Source of the DNA: Deltaproteobacteria bacterium
GTDB lineage: Bacteria; Myxococcota_A; Polyangia; DRWM01; JAAZOP01
Assembly (NCBI GenBank): GCA_016218815.1
Contig: JACRCX010000012.1
Coordinates: 1-41,531, forward strand
Reading direction: 5' to 3'
DNA length: 41,531 nucleotides
Part shown: piece after piece, positions 31,282 through 39,632 of the stretch
Position numbering within the stretch: position 1 is the first letter of the stretch
Layout: each line of letters begins with the position of its first letter
Program-made: the position numbers and the translations under genes
Notes under the pieces: generated by a model
Seen by the model: the letters and a program-made list of their open reading frames with translations, nothing else
The model's database searches: none
What the model was told of the DNA's origin: nothing

Positions 31282-33276
31282 CTACTCCGGCACCGCGATG
31301 AGGTTCAAGCCGCCGGGGTAGCCGTAGGAGACGTAGGCGTCGAAGCCGTAGACCACCAGGCCGAAAGGCAGGCCGGGACGGCCGGTGGCGGGGTCGGTCG
31401 AGCGGATCTCGTGCACGCCGTCGTTCTGAATTCCGTCCTCCACGTCCCGCGGACCGACGATCACGGGTTCCGACAGCGGGCAACGATAGATGTTGTACGT
31501 CGCCGGCGTGTCGACGTTGTCGACCAGTTCCGTCATCTGGCAGCTCCGCGGCAAGGGGGCCTTGTCGAACTCCAGGAACGCTCCGGCGTGCGCCGCGATG
31601 ATCATGTAGTCGAACGCGTACAGCTCCGGCGTCAGGAAGACGTAGCTCGAACGCCACTGCTCGACCGGCGGCACCAGGATGAACGCCGGGTCGCCGCCCG
31701 GCCATTCGGTGTCGATCCCCGTGACCTCCTGGCTGGCGACGAACTGGCCGACCTCGATCGGCCGGTTCGAGTGCAGCACCAGGTCCTCCCACACCTCGCG
31801 CGTCGTGTACTCGCCGGCCCGCAGCGCGATCGGATCCGTCGGATCGACCTCGCGCCGGTTGCACGCGTCATAGCTGAACGCGACGTCGATCGGCGTCGTG
31901 CGGACCTCCGTGCCGTCCTCCACCGCCAGGATCCGGAAGTACTCCGGCTCGTCGACAATCGAGACCACCCCTCCCGCCGCGTAGACCTCGGGCGTCCGCG
32001 GCGGCGTGCGGGCGAAGACGTACGTGTAGCCCAGCGACGCGTCCGGAATGAGCTGCTCCTCCAGATGGTCCGCGCAGCACCGGCGCGTGGAGAGGTCGTG
32101 GAAGCACGGGACGTCCGACGCCTCCGAGCCGGAATACACCGCCACCGGCTTGTCCGACTCGATCACCGTCCCCGTGAAGTCGGCGTTGAACTCGCCCGTC
32201 TCCAGGTTCAGGATCTCGTACGCCCCGAGCGTGAACGTGAAGCGCTCGCCCGCCAGCCACTCGCCCGTCCCCGTCGGCGGGTCGGGCAGCGGCATCACGT
32301 CCGTACTCAGCGTCACCGCGACGTTCGTGTCCGCTTCGGTCCCGACGATGGTCAGGAAGGCCCGCAGGTCGTCCCGCATGTCCGTGTCCGGGTTCTCCGG
32401 CGTGTTGGCGATGGTCTGCGGCCAGCCCATGACCGTGTAGTCGGCGCCGAGACCGCTCTTGGGCAGGAGCAGCGAGGCGTCGTTGGAGAAGACGCCGACG
32501 TTGGACAGCGGGTTGAACTGGTAGGCGATGATCGGCGCCGTCGAGGTGATCTTGTAGGCGTTGGCCGTCCAGGCCGTGTGGCTGCCGCTGTTGGCCCCGC
32601 CGGGCGGCGTGCCGTCGACCTCGCGCGGGTCGAGGTTGAAGACGAACAGGTCGTCGGTCGAAAGCTCGATCCAGTCGACCAGACGCTCCTCCGGCGCGTC
32701 CCCGGGCGCCGCGTCGTTCACCCACACCTGCACCGTGGCCAGCAGCGGCGAGGGGTTCGAGACCACCACGGCATACTGCTGCATCGTCGCGTCGAGCCCC
32801 TGGGTCACGGCGTTGTCCAGGTCCACCGCCCAGTACTCGCAGCCGACGTTGGAGTGCAGCCGGTCCGCGTTCTCGCACCCGTTGACGCAGCGGCCGTTGA
32901 CACACTGGTCCCCGCGGGCGACGTCGCAGGTGTCGACGTACGACCACTCCTGGCCGTCGTCGGAACAGCGCACGATGTCGTTGCCGTCGCAGGCCAGCGT
33001 GTCGGGCGCGCACCGGGCGCAACCCAACGTCTCGGGGAACGAGACGCAGGTCAACCCGAGCGGGATGCACTCCCGGGTCACGATCGCCGGGAACTCGCTG
33101 CCCTCCGGGAAGGTGCAACGCTGCTCGATGTTGTCGTCGAGACAGAAAACGTCGCCCTCGTGGCGGCACCACGCCACCGGCCCGTCCGCCGTGCCGTCCG
33201 GGTGGTCGTTGGACGGAGGGTCGGTGCACGCGCCGGCCAGCAGGAGGACGACCAGCGGAAACGAGACGTTGCGCAT
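31282..33276 (-). CDS. IgGFc-binding-like lipoprotein
   Basis: A 664-residue lipoprotein: signal VVLLLAGAC, a Cys-rich N-terminal module (residues about 30-140, with CARCAPDTLACDGNDIVRC and CVNGRCVNGCENADRL), then a long domain like bacterial IgGFc-binding N-terminal domains (VGCEYWAVDLDNA, AYKITSTAPIIAYQFNPLSN, SLLLPKSGLGADYTVMGW, HLEEQLIPDASLGYTYVFAR, SNRPIEVGQFVASQEV). Members are common and multi-copy in Myxococcota; ligands are mostly unknown. GGGAG overlaps the upstream gene's stop, 7 bp before this ATG, so it is the second gene of a two-gene operon. Confidence 0.85.
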   Translation of the reverse strand: MRNVSFPLVVLLLAGACTDPPSNDHPDGTADGPVAWCRHEGDVFCLDDNIEQRCTFPEGSEFPAIVTRECIPLGLTCVSFPETLGCARCAPDTLACDGNDIVRCSDDGQEWSYVDTCDVARGDQCVNGRCVNGCENADRLHSNVGCEYWAVDLDNAVTQGLDATMQQYAVVVSNPSPLLATVQVWVNDAAPGDAPEERLVDWIELSTDDLFVFNLDPREVDGTPPGGANSGSHTAWTANAYKITSTAPIIAYQFNPLSNVGVFSNDASLLLPKSGLGADYTVMGWPQTIANTPENPDTDMRDDLRAFLTIVGTEADTNVAVTLSTDVMPLPDPPTGTGEWLAGERFTFTLGAYEILNLETGEFNADFTGTVIESDKPVAVYSGSEASDVPCFHDLSTRRCCADHLEEQLIPDASLGYTYVFARTPPRTPEVYAAGGVVSIVDEPEYFRILAVEDGTEVRTTPIDVAFSYDACNRREVDPTDPIALRAGEYTTREVWEDLVLHSNRPIEVGQFVASQEVTGIDTEWPGGDPAFILVPPVEQWRSSYVFLTPELYAFDYMIIAAHAGAFLEFDKAPLPRSCQMTELVDNVDTPATYNIYRCPLSEPVIVGPRDVEDGIQNDGVHEIRSTDPATGRPGLPFGLVVYGFDAYVSYGYPGGLNLIAVPE

Positions 33277-33283
33277 CGATTCT

Positions 33284-35437
33284 CTACTCCCTGAACTTGA
33301 AGAGGAACGCGTCGGCCGTGTAGGCGCTCCAGTAGTTCTGCGACAGGAACCGGTAGCTCCACTCGTCGTAGGTGAAGCCCGGCGCCCGGATGCCGAAGAT
33401 GACCCACACCGAGTAGCCCGCCGGCAGCTCGGGCAGCCCCGCGATTGTCGCGATGTCCGGCAGGTCGTACTCCTTGATGCACCCGGGCAGGATCAGCCGC
33501 CACAGCGGCGACTGGTCGATCGTCTGTAGCTGGATCAACCAGAAGTCCGGGTCCTCCGGCAGGTTGCCGAACTCCATGTGGTTGCCCGTCACCAGCGCGC
33601 CGAACGTCGGGTCCACCGCGTGCGGGAGGCCGATGAAATGCTCCACCGTCATCGGGCTCCAGACGTTGCGGTGCCCCGGGGAGATCACCACCGAGAACGG
33701 GTTGACGTCCGAGAGGTTGCCGTCCGAGTCGATGGTCCGGTTGTACGCGCCGGCCACCACCGTGTAGGTCGCGTCCGCCAGCTCCCCGTTGGGCGCCACC
33801 CACGCCGGGAAGAGCACCGGGCGCGAGACATCGGAGACGTAGCGGCTCTTCTGCGGGCTCCAGAAGACGCCGTCGCCGCCCAGGTCGAGGAACACGTCGA
33901 TGCGGTACGTGTTGGGCGCGCCCGCCGGCGTCACCTCCGGCGGGTCGACCACCTCGATCTCCAGCGGGACGTCCAGCGGGTGCACCACGTAGACGTCGAC
34001 ACCGTCGATGACGTCCCCAGGCCCCGTGATGATGTGCCGCGCCACGCCCATCCCGTACGGCGTGAACGCCCCGTCCGAGATCCGCTCCAGGCCGGCCAAC
34101 GCGACGACCGCCACCGTGCCGGGCCGCGCGAAGACCGAGTAGCTGTAGCCGTAGATGCCGGGATCCTCCTCCGTCACGCGGTAGTCGGCGCCGCCGTAAT
34201 ACGAGGGAGGCGGCGCGTTCCAGATGTCCCACGACGTGACGTACACGTACGCCGCCTTCTGCTCGCCCGGCCCCGGCGGCGGCACGATGTCCCACGGCCC
34301 CCGCGCGAACTCGCCCGCCGACTCGAAGATCAACTCGCCGCTGATCGTCGCCCCCAGCCGGCCCGGAGGCAGCGGCCCCGGCTCCGGATCGGGGATCGGA
34401 AGCAGGAAAATCGTCACGTCCGTCGCGTCGAACCGCTCGATCGTCGTGCTCTCGAAGCCGTCCTTCGCCGCCGTCACCGTCTGCCGTCCGGAAAGATCCG
34501 GACCGGAGAACACGATCATCCCCCGCACGTCCGTCAACCCCTGGTACGTCGTCCCCGCGTCCGTACCCAGCATCACGAACGCCTCTTCCACCGGGTCCAT
34601 CGTCATCCAGTTCAGGACCGTGACGTTGAGCGTGCCGACCGATTTCCAGCCGCCCTTGGCCCCGCCGCCCTCGCCCGGACAGACCTCGTCCCGCGTCCCC
34701 GGCCCGCCGATCGGGTCGCCGCCCAGCCCGCCGCTGGTCGGATCCGTCGACGAGAAATAGCCGTAGATGCCGCGCGCCGTCATGTCCGTCACCGCGCCGC
34801 GCACCGTCACGTCCGCCGGCCCGATCGACCCGGACGGCGTCCGGCACGTGATCGTCTCCGCGCTCACCACCGTCACGTCGGACGCCGCATGGCCGTCGAT
34901 CAGCACCGAGTCGCCGTCCTCCCACCCCGTCCCGCTGCCGATCAGCGTCACGAACGTCCCGCCGGCGACCGAGCCCGACCGCGGATCGATGCCGAACGCG
35001 TCGTACGTGAACCCGTCCGCCAACGCCGCGTTCTCGTCACCCTGCTCGACCCGCACCTCCACCGGCCCTACCGGCCCCGCCGGCGTCACCACCGCGATCT
35101 CGTTGTCGTTGAGCACCGTCGTGTCCGGGAGCTGCACCATCCGGTCGTCGAAGTAGACGATCGCACCCTCGACGAAGCCGCGCCCGCGCACGATGACCGT
35201 CGAGCCGCCCTGGAACGTCCCGTGGTCCGGACGCACCGCGGTCACCGCGAAGGGGTCGATCGCCGCCTCCTCCTCGCCGTCCTCCTCGCCGATCTCGCCG
35301 ACCTCCGGAACGTCGCCGGGCTCTGCGTCCCCCCCGTCCGCGACGTCGCCGGCCGCATCGCTCTGGCCGGCCGGCCCCTCGCACCCCGCCAGCACCCACA
35401 GAAGTCCCACCAACCCTACGGCGAGCGTTGCCCTCAT
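33284..35437 (-). CDS. IPT/TIG-domain lipoprotein
   Basis: A 717-residue lipoprotein with a textbook lipobox (LLWVLAGC) and an acidic stalk. Two IPT/TIG immunoglobulin-like domains follow (PDHGTFQGGSTVIVRGRGF; IDPRSGSVAGGTFVTLIGSG), then a carboxypeptidase-regulatory-like repeat (LNVTVLNWMTMDPVEEAFVM, TDVRGMIVFSGPDL, VTAAKDGFESTTI) and an uncharacterised C-terminal region. ATG 35437 has GGAGG upstream; an in-frame extension to 35530 has no export character. Overall a surface-attached binding protein; the partner is unknown. The IgGFc-like gene follows 7 bp after its stop. Confidence 0.82.
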   Translation of the reverse strand: MRATLAVGLVGLLWVLAGCEGPAGQSDAAGDVADGGDAEPGDVPEVGEIGEEDGEEEAAIDPFAVTAVRPDHGTFQGGSTVIVRGRGFVEGAIVYFDDRMVQLPDTTVLNDNEIAVVTPAGPVGPVEVRVEQGDENAALADGFTYDAFGIDPRSGSVAGGTFVTLIGSGTGWEDGDSVLIDGHAASDVTVVSAETITCRTPSGSIGPADVTVRGAVTDMTARGIYGYFSSTDPTSGGLGGDPIGGPGTRDEVCPGEGGGAKGGWKSVGTLNVTVLNWMTMDPVEEAFVMLGTDAGTTYQGLTDVRGMIVFSGPDLSGRQTVTAAKDGFESTTIERFDATDVTIFLLPIPDPEPGPLPPGRLGATISGELIFESAGEFARGPWDIVPPPGPGEQKAAYVYVTSWDIWNAPPPSYYGGADYRVTEEDPGIYGYSYSVFARPGTVAVVALAGLERISDGAFTPYGMGVARHIITGPGDVIDGVDVYVVHPLDVPLEIEVVDPPEVTPAGAPNTYRIDVFLDLGGDGVFWSPQKSRYVSDVSRPVLFPAWVAPNGELADATYTVVAGAYNRTIDSDGNLSDVNPFSVVISPGHRNVWSPMTVEHFIGLPHAVDPTFGALVTGNHMEFGNLPEDPDFWLIQLQTIDQSPLWRLILPGCIKEYDLPDIATIAGLPELPAGYSVWVIFGIRAPGFTYDEWSYRFLSQNYWSAYTADAFLFKFRE

Positions 35438-35549
35438 GACCCAGCCCTCCCGAGGCGGCGCGACGCGCGTGACGAAGCAGGAGCCTGCGCACGGCGTCCC
35501 CGTCCAGCCGGCAAGAGCATAGCCCGCCACGGATCGAGCGGCAAGCGCG

Positions 35550-35579
35550 TTGACAGCTTCGAGCGGCCCGTGCTATCCA
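35550..35579 (+). promoter_or_regulatory. Sigma-70-type promoter of the small Pro/Gln-rich membrane protein
   Basis: A perfect TTGACA (35550-35555) and TATCCA (35574-35579), 18 nt apart, with TGC in front of the -10 (extended -10). The transcript should begin about 20 nt before ATG 35605, which has AAGGAGG. Confidence 0.6.
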
Positions 35580-35604
35580 CGGCCGACCGCAAGGAGGATT
35601 GCGC

Positions 35605-35949
35605 ATGGCATATCAGCAGTATCCCCCCCAGCAGCCGCAGTATCCGCAGCAGCCGTTCCCCCAGCCGGGAGCCCCGCCCCCGCCCGTGGCGCCGCCGCCG
35701 CAGGCGTTCCCGGCCCCGGCGGCCGGTCCGGCCCAGCCGAGCGACCTGTCCAAGGTCGGCCAGTTCGGCCTGTTCACCTTCATCGCCGTCGGCGCGTGCG
35801 TCGGCATGGCGCTGTTCGGGTGGATCCTTCAGCTCGCCAAGGTGGCCAACTACGGCGCCTTCTTCCAGTTCGCAGGCTACCTCGGCAGCGCCGCGCTCAC
35901 CCTGCTCGGGCTGACCATCGTCGTCCGGTTGCTCGACAAGAAGACCTGA
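35605..35949 (+). CDS. Small membrane protein with Pro/Gln/Tyr-rich N-terminus
   Basis: A 114-residue protein. The first 45 residues are almost all Pro, Gln, Tyr and Ala (AYQQYPPQQPQYPQQPFPQP), low in complexity and probably disordered. Two membrane segments follow (VGQFGLFTFIAVGACVGMAL and FQFAGYLGSAALTLLGLTIV), and it ends with basic LLDKKT. AAGGAGG is 7-8 nt before the ATG and it has its own strong promoter. I recognise no family; such Pro/Gln-rich small membrane proteins are often scaffolds. The 74-bp gap after it holds two hairpins. Confidence 0.75.
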   Translation: MAYQQYPPQQPQYPQQPFPQPGAPPPPVAPPPQAFPAPAAGPAQPSDLSKVGQFGLFTFIAVGACVGMALFGWILQLAKVANYGAFFQFAGYLGSAALTLLGLTIVVRLLDKKT

Positions 35950-35954
35950 GCTGC

Positions 35955-36009
35955 GGACCCCGAGGGTCCGGGGGCCATCCACAGCCGAACCGCGGGCTTC
36001 AGCCCGCGG
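35955..36009. terminator. Two hairpins in a convergent gap, one REP-like
   Basis: GGACCC/GGGTCC (35955-35960 and 35964-35969) is a 6-bp stem with a 3-nt loop; CCGCGGGCT/AGCCCGCGG (35990-35998 and 36001-36009) is an almost perfect palindrome. The second resembles the CGGGCTTCAGCCCG-type palindromes found between genes of many bacteria. They separate two converging genes and may end transcription in both directions, though no T run follows. Confidence 0.55.
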
Positions 36010-36021
36010 CTGCCTCCCCGC

Positions 36022-36474
36022 TCAGTGGAAGCACGCCATGAAGGCGTTGCAGTCGGGCGCCGCCAGGCACTGTTGGACCTTCGCAATTTCGTCGGGCTTG
36101 GCCTTGGCCAGATCCTCGGCGCAATCGGCCTGCTCGCTCGCCATCTTCGACTCGAACATCCCTGCCGCCATCTCGCGCATCTCCGCCGGAACCTCTGCCA
36201 GCATCACGTCCTTGCACTGCAGCACCCGCGCGAAGAGCTGACTGCACGGGTCGCCGCCGCCCATCCCGCCCATCCCGCCCATTCCGCCCATGCCGCCACC
36301 TCCCCCGCCGCCACCACCACCCCCACCGCCGCCTCCCCCGCCGCCGCCGATGGCGCCGCCGCTGAAGATGACGCCCGGTATGTTCGGGCTGCCGGCCGCC
36401 ACCGACTGGCTCAAGGTGGCCCCGAAGACGATCAGCACGAAGCCCAGCAGCGCAAATCCCGTCGTCTTGTCCAT
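36022..36474 (-). CDS. Polyglycine-spaced six-cysteine secreted protein
   Basis: A 150-residue exported protein: a signal or anchor segment (FALLGFVLIVFGATLSQSVA), a run of about 19 consecutive glycines, four GGM repeats, then a C-terminal domain with spacing C-x9-C-x30-C-x17-C-x5-C-x5-C, ending VQQCLAAPDCNAFMACFH. The same six-Cys pattern, with x34 in the second gap, is in the lipoprotein at 13262-13657. The glycine codons are mixed (GGC, GGT, GGG), and the GGM repeats are 9-bp units that probably vary in number between strains. It is set between mutS and a convergent small membrane protein gene. No function is known to me. Confidence 0.72.
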   Translation of the reverse strand: MDKTTGFALLGFVLIVFGATLSQSVAAGSPNIPGVIFSGGAIGGGGGGGGGGGGGGGGGGGMGGMGGMGGMGGGDPCSQLFARVLQCKDVMLAEVPAEMREMAAGMFESKMASEQADCAEDLAKAKPDEIAKVQQCLAAPDCNAFMACFH

Positions 36475-36567
36475 CGCGAACCTCCACCGGCCGTCCGGCA
36501 GCCGGCATCTTGGACCATCCGGGCCCCGACGATCAACTGCGAAACCGCGCCGTCCGCCGTTCCGTTG

Positions 36568-36602
36568 CCAGCCACCAGCTACCAGCCACCCGCTACCAGC
36601 TA
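36568..36602. repeat. Heptanucleotide tandem array at the mutS stop codon
   Basis: Five 7-bp units on the plus strand: CCAGCCA, CCAGCTA, CCAGCCA, CCCGCTA, CCAGCTA. On the minus strand the first unit reads TAGCTGG and its TAG is the MutS stop codon (36600-36602). Confidence 0.85.
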
Positions 36603-39227
36603 CTTCCCCCCCGCCTCCCGCTTCAGCGCCGCCAGGAACGCCAGCGCGTCCAGCGGCGTCGTGTGGTCGAGATCGACGTCCGCCAGCTTGCGCTCGACCT
36701 CCGACCGCCCGGCCGCCGCGAAGAGCGACACCTGGTCGGGCCCCGCCGCCGCCACCGGCTTCATCCCCCGCCGCGCCCCCGGCTCCCCACCCTGCTCCAG
36801 GTCCTCCAGCAGCGCGCCCGCCCGGCGCACCACCGTCGCCGGCAACCCCGCCAGCCGCGCCACCTGGATGCCGTACGACCGCGAGGCGCCGCCCTTGACC
36901 AGCTTGCGCAGGAACACGATGTCGTGCCCGAACTCGCGCGCCGCCACGTTCCAGTTCGCCGCCCCCGGCAGCCGGTCGCCCAAAGCCGTCAGCTCGTGGT
37001 AGTGCGTCGCGAACAGCGCCCGGCAGCGCACCACATCGTGCAGGTGCTCCAGCACCGCCGCCGCGATGCTCATCCCGTCGAAGGTCGACGTCCCGCGGCC
37101 GATCTCGTCCAGCACCACCAGCGACCGCCGCGTCGCATGCCGCAGGATCGCCGCCGTCTCCGTCATCTCCACCATGAACGTCGACTGGCCCCACGTCAGC
37201 GAGTCCGACGCGCCGACCCGCGTGAAGATCCGATCGACCAGCCCGATGCGCGCGCGCCGCGCCGGCACGAACGAGCCCATCTGCGCCAGGATCACGATCA
37301 GCGCCGTCTGCCGCATCACCGTCGACTTGCCCGCCATGTTCGGCCCCGTGATGATCCACAGCCGCTCGCCGTCCAGATCCAGCCGCACGTCGTTGGGCAC
37401 GAACTCGACCTGCGGCCCCGCCGCCTCGACCACGGGATGCCGCGACTCCTCCAGCTCGATCACCCCCCCGTCATCCACCTGCGGACGCACGTACCGCCGC
37501 TCGTGCGCCAGCTCCGCCAGCGCCGCCGCCACGTCCAGGAACGCCAGCCGCTCCGACGCCGCGTCGAGCCGCGACTTCGCCGCCGCCACCCGCTCCCGCA
37601 ACGCCGCGAAGATCTCCGCCTCGAGCGCCTTGCGCCGCTCGTCCGCCGTGAGGATCTTCGATTGCAGGTCCTCCAGCTCCTGCGTCGTGAACCGCTCGCC
37701 CCCCGCGATCGTCTGCTTGCGCAGGAAACGCTCCGCCGGCACCAGACGCAGGTTCGCCTTCGTCACCTCGATGTAGTACCCAAAAACACGGTTGTAGCGC
37801 AGCTTGAGCGACGCGATCCCCGTCGCCTCCCGCTCCCGCCGCTCCAGCTCCGCCAGCCGGTCCTTCCCCTTCTCCGCCAGCTCGACCAGCTCGTCCAGCT
37901 CCGCGTTGTACCCGCCCTGCACGATGCCGCCGTCCCGCGCCGCCAGCGGCGGGGCGGGCACGAGCGCCCGGCCCAGCTCGTCGGCCAGGTCCGCGCAAGG
38001 ATCCCCGGGAGGGACCACCGCGGCCACGTCGGCGTCGAGCCCCAGCGCCGCGACGCACGCCTCCACCGCCGGCACGTGCGCCAGCGAGTCGCGCAACGCC
38101 CCCAGGTCGCGCGGACAGGCGACGCCCAGCACCGCGCGGGACGCGAGCCGCGGCACGTCGCGGATCCGCCCCAACGCCTCGCGCAGCTCGCTCCGCACCG
38201 CCGGCGCCTCGACCAGCGCCGCCACCACGTCCTGCCGCCGCCGGATCCGCTCCACCCGGCACAGCGGCCGCAACAACCACTGGCGCAACAGCCGCGCTCC
38301 CATCGGCGTGCGCGCCCGGTCGAGCAGCTCCAGCAGCGACCCGCGCTTCTCCCCGCGCGTGGTACGCAGTACTTCCAGGTGCGCCTGCGCCGTCTCGTCG
38401 ATCACCAGACCGTCGGACGGCGAGAACGGCAGCACCCGCCGCACCGGCAACGGCAGGTTGGGCTGCGTCCCCGCCAGGTACGCCACCGCCAGCCCGACGG
38501 CGCGCATCGCCGGCGGCATGAGGTCGGCCCGTGCCTGCGCCGCGACCTCCTCCCCCAGCCGCCGCACCAGCGCCTGCCCCGCCAGCTCGAGGTCGTCCGC
38601 GCCCGGCTCGCCCTCCGACAGCCGCAGCCCCCGCCCCACCTGCAGGCGCTCCGCCACCGACCCGCCCGCGCCCCGGGGCACCAGGATCTCCTTCGGCTCC
38701 AGCCGCGCCAGCTCCGCGTGCACGGCCGGCGCACCGTCCAGCACGCACCCGAGCAGCTCGCCGGTCGTCAGATCCGCCGCGGCCAGCCCCCACGGCCCGG
38801 CCGCGTCCGCCGGCGGAACCAGCGCCACGAGGTACTGCCCCGCCCGCTCGTCGATGGCCTCCGGGTCGAGGTTCGTGCCGGGAGTGACCACGCGAATCAC
38901 CTCGCGCGGGACCAGCCCCTTCACCGTCGCCGGATCGGCCATCTGCTCGCAGATCGCCACCTTCTGCCCCGCCTCGACCAGGCGCGTGATGTACGAGTCC
39001 ACCGCGTGGTGCGGGACGCCGCACATCGGGATCTGCTCCTCGGCGGCCTTGGAGCGGCTGGTCAGCGCGATGCCCAGGAGCGGCGCGACCAGGACCGCGT
39101 CCTCGAAGAACATCTCGTAGAAATCACCCATGCGGAACAGGACGATCGCGTCCGGGAACTTCGCCTTCGCCGCCCGGTACTGGCGGAACATCGGCGTGTC
39201 GTGCTTGTTCGCTCGGTCGCCGGCCAT
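36600..39227 (-). CDS. mutS: DNA mismatch repair protein MutS
   Basis: An 875-residue full-length MutS. Seen: the mismatch-recognition Phe-x-Glu segment (FRMGDFYEMFFEDA), connector and core domains, the clamp region with RYNRVFGYYIEVTKANL, Walker A GPNMAGKST at about residues 628-636, VLDEIGRGTSTFDG, and ATHYHELTAL. The C-terminus carries the usual DxLDxLxxL-like tail (HTTPLDALAFLAALKRE). It binds mismatches and recruits MutL. A TAGATT -10 (39237-39242, extended by TG) ends 9 nt before the ATG without a Shine-Dalgarno. The stop codon is provided by the first unit of a heptamer array. Confidence 0.98.
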   Translation of the reverse strand: MAGDRANKHDTPMFRQYRAAKAKFPDAIVLFRMGDFYEMFFEDAVLVAPLLGIALTSRSKAAEEQIPMCGVPHHAVDSYITRLVEAGQKVAICEQMADPATVKGLVPREVIRVVTPGTNLDPEAIDERAGQYLVALVPPADAAGPWGLAAADLTTGELLGCVLDGAPAVHAELARLEPKEILVPRGAGGSVAERLQVGRGLRLSEGEPGADDLELAGQALVRRLGEEVAAQARADLMPPAMRAVGLAVAYLAGTQPNLPLPVRRVLPFSPSDGLVIDETAQAHLEVLRTTRGEKRGSLLELLDRARTPMGARLLRQWLLRPLCRVERIRRRQDVVAALVEAPAVRSELREALGRIRDVPRLASRAVLGVACPRDLGALRDSLAHVPAVEACVAALGLDADVAAVVPPGDPCADLADELGRALVPAPPLAARDGGIVQGGYNAELDELVELAEKGKDRLAELERREREATGIASLKLRYNRVFGYYIEVTKANLRLVPAERFLRKQTIAGGERFTTQELEDLQSKILTADERRKALEAEIFAALRERVAAAKSRLDAASERLAFLDVAAALAELAHERRYVRPQVDDGGVIELEESRHPVVEAAGPQVEFVPNDVRLDLDGERLWIITGPNMAGKSTVMRQTALIVILAQMGSFVPARRARIGLVDRIFTRVGASDSLTWGQSTFMVEMTETAAILRHATRRSLVVLDEIGRGTSTFDGMSIAAAVLEHLHDVVRCRALFATHYHELTALGDRLPGAANWNVAAREFGHDIVFLRKLVKGGASRSYGIQVARLAGLPATVVRRAGALLEDLEQGGEPGARRGMKPVAAAGPDQVSLFAAAGRSEVERKLADVDLDHTTPLDALAFLAALKREAGGK

Positions 39228-39236
39228 CGGTGGCGG

Positions 39237-39245
39237 AATCTAACA
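39237..39245 (-). promoter_or_regulatory. Extended -10 promoter of mutS (leaderless)
   Basis: On the minus strand TGT-TAGATT is an extended -10 whose last base is 9 nt from the mutS ATG, so transcription should start at about the start codon. The -35 region is weak (TTCCCG). Confidence 0.42.
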
Positions 39246-39632
39246 AAGTGCGGGAGGAGCGGGAAGAGCGGAAGGGCGGGATGGGCGCGGATTCGTCCCC
39301 ACGCTCGCCAGGCCCTCCATGCCCCTGACGCACTCCGGTCTGGCCCACTCCCGTCCGGCCCGGTCCCCGGAGTTTGGTGTCCACGATTCGCATGCCATCC
39401 GGCGCCGTTCGCGTCGGCGATGCCGTCACGGGGGCGCAGACCGGCCGAGTGCAGGAGGCGCTGTCCGACGCAGGACGCCCGGAATCCTGGGCTGGTCGGC
39501 CTGACTTGCGCAGTGCCCGGGGTCGATGCGGCGGCCGCCGCGGCTCCGCCGGCGGCCCGCCGGCGGACCACCGCAGAAGTCTCGTGATTTCGGGTCCGGC
39601 GGGCGGCGTGGATCCGGCACCGTCCGTCGCCC
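39246..39632. other. Gap between mutS and the IS91-like transposase
   Basis: About 390 bp. It includes a strong hairpin at 39545-39567, described separately, that may mark the left part of the mobile element. I find no gene in the rest. The exact left boundary of the element cannot be set from one copy. Confidence 0.5.
39545..39567. other. Hairpin upstream of the IS91-like transposase
   Basis: TCCGCCGGCGG (39545-39555) and CCGCCGGCGGA (39557-39567) form an 11-bp inverted repeat with a single base between. It is 65 bp before the transposase start. HUH elements of the IS91 type carry such hairpins near their termini, so this may be one end. Confidence 0.5.

Noticed and set aside
36240..36360. 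CRISPR-like regular repeats
   Set aside because: The pattern is polyglycine and GGM coding repeats, with no spacers; no CRISPR array or cas gene is seen in the window.
36510..39587. Plus-strand open frame of 1025 codons opposite mutS
   Set aside because: Mirror frame of mutS, Arg/Gln/His-rich, no domain.
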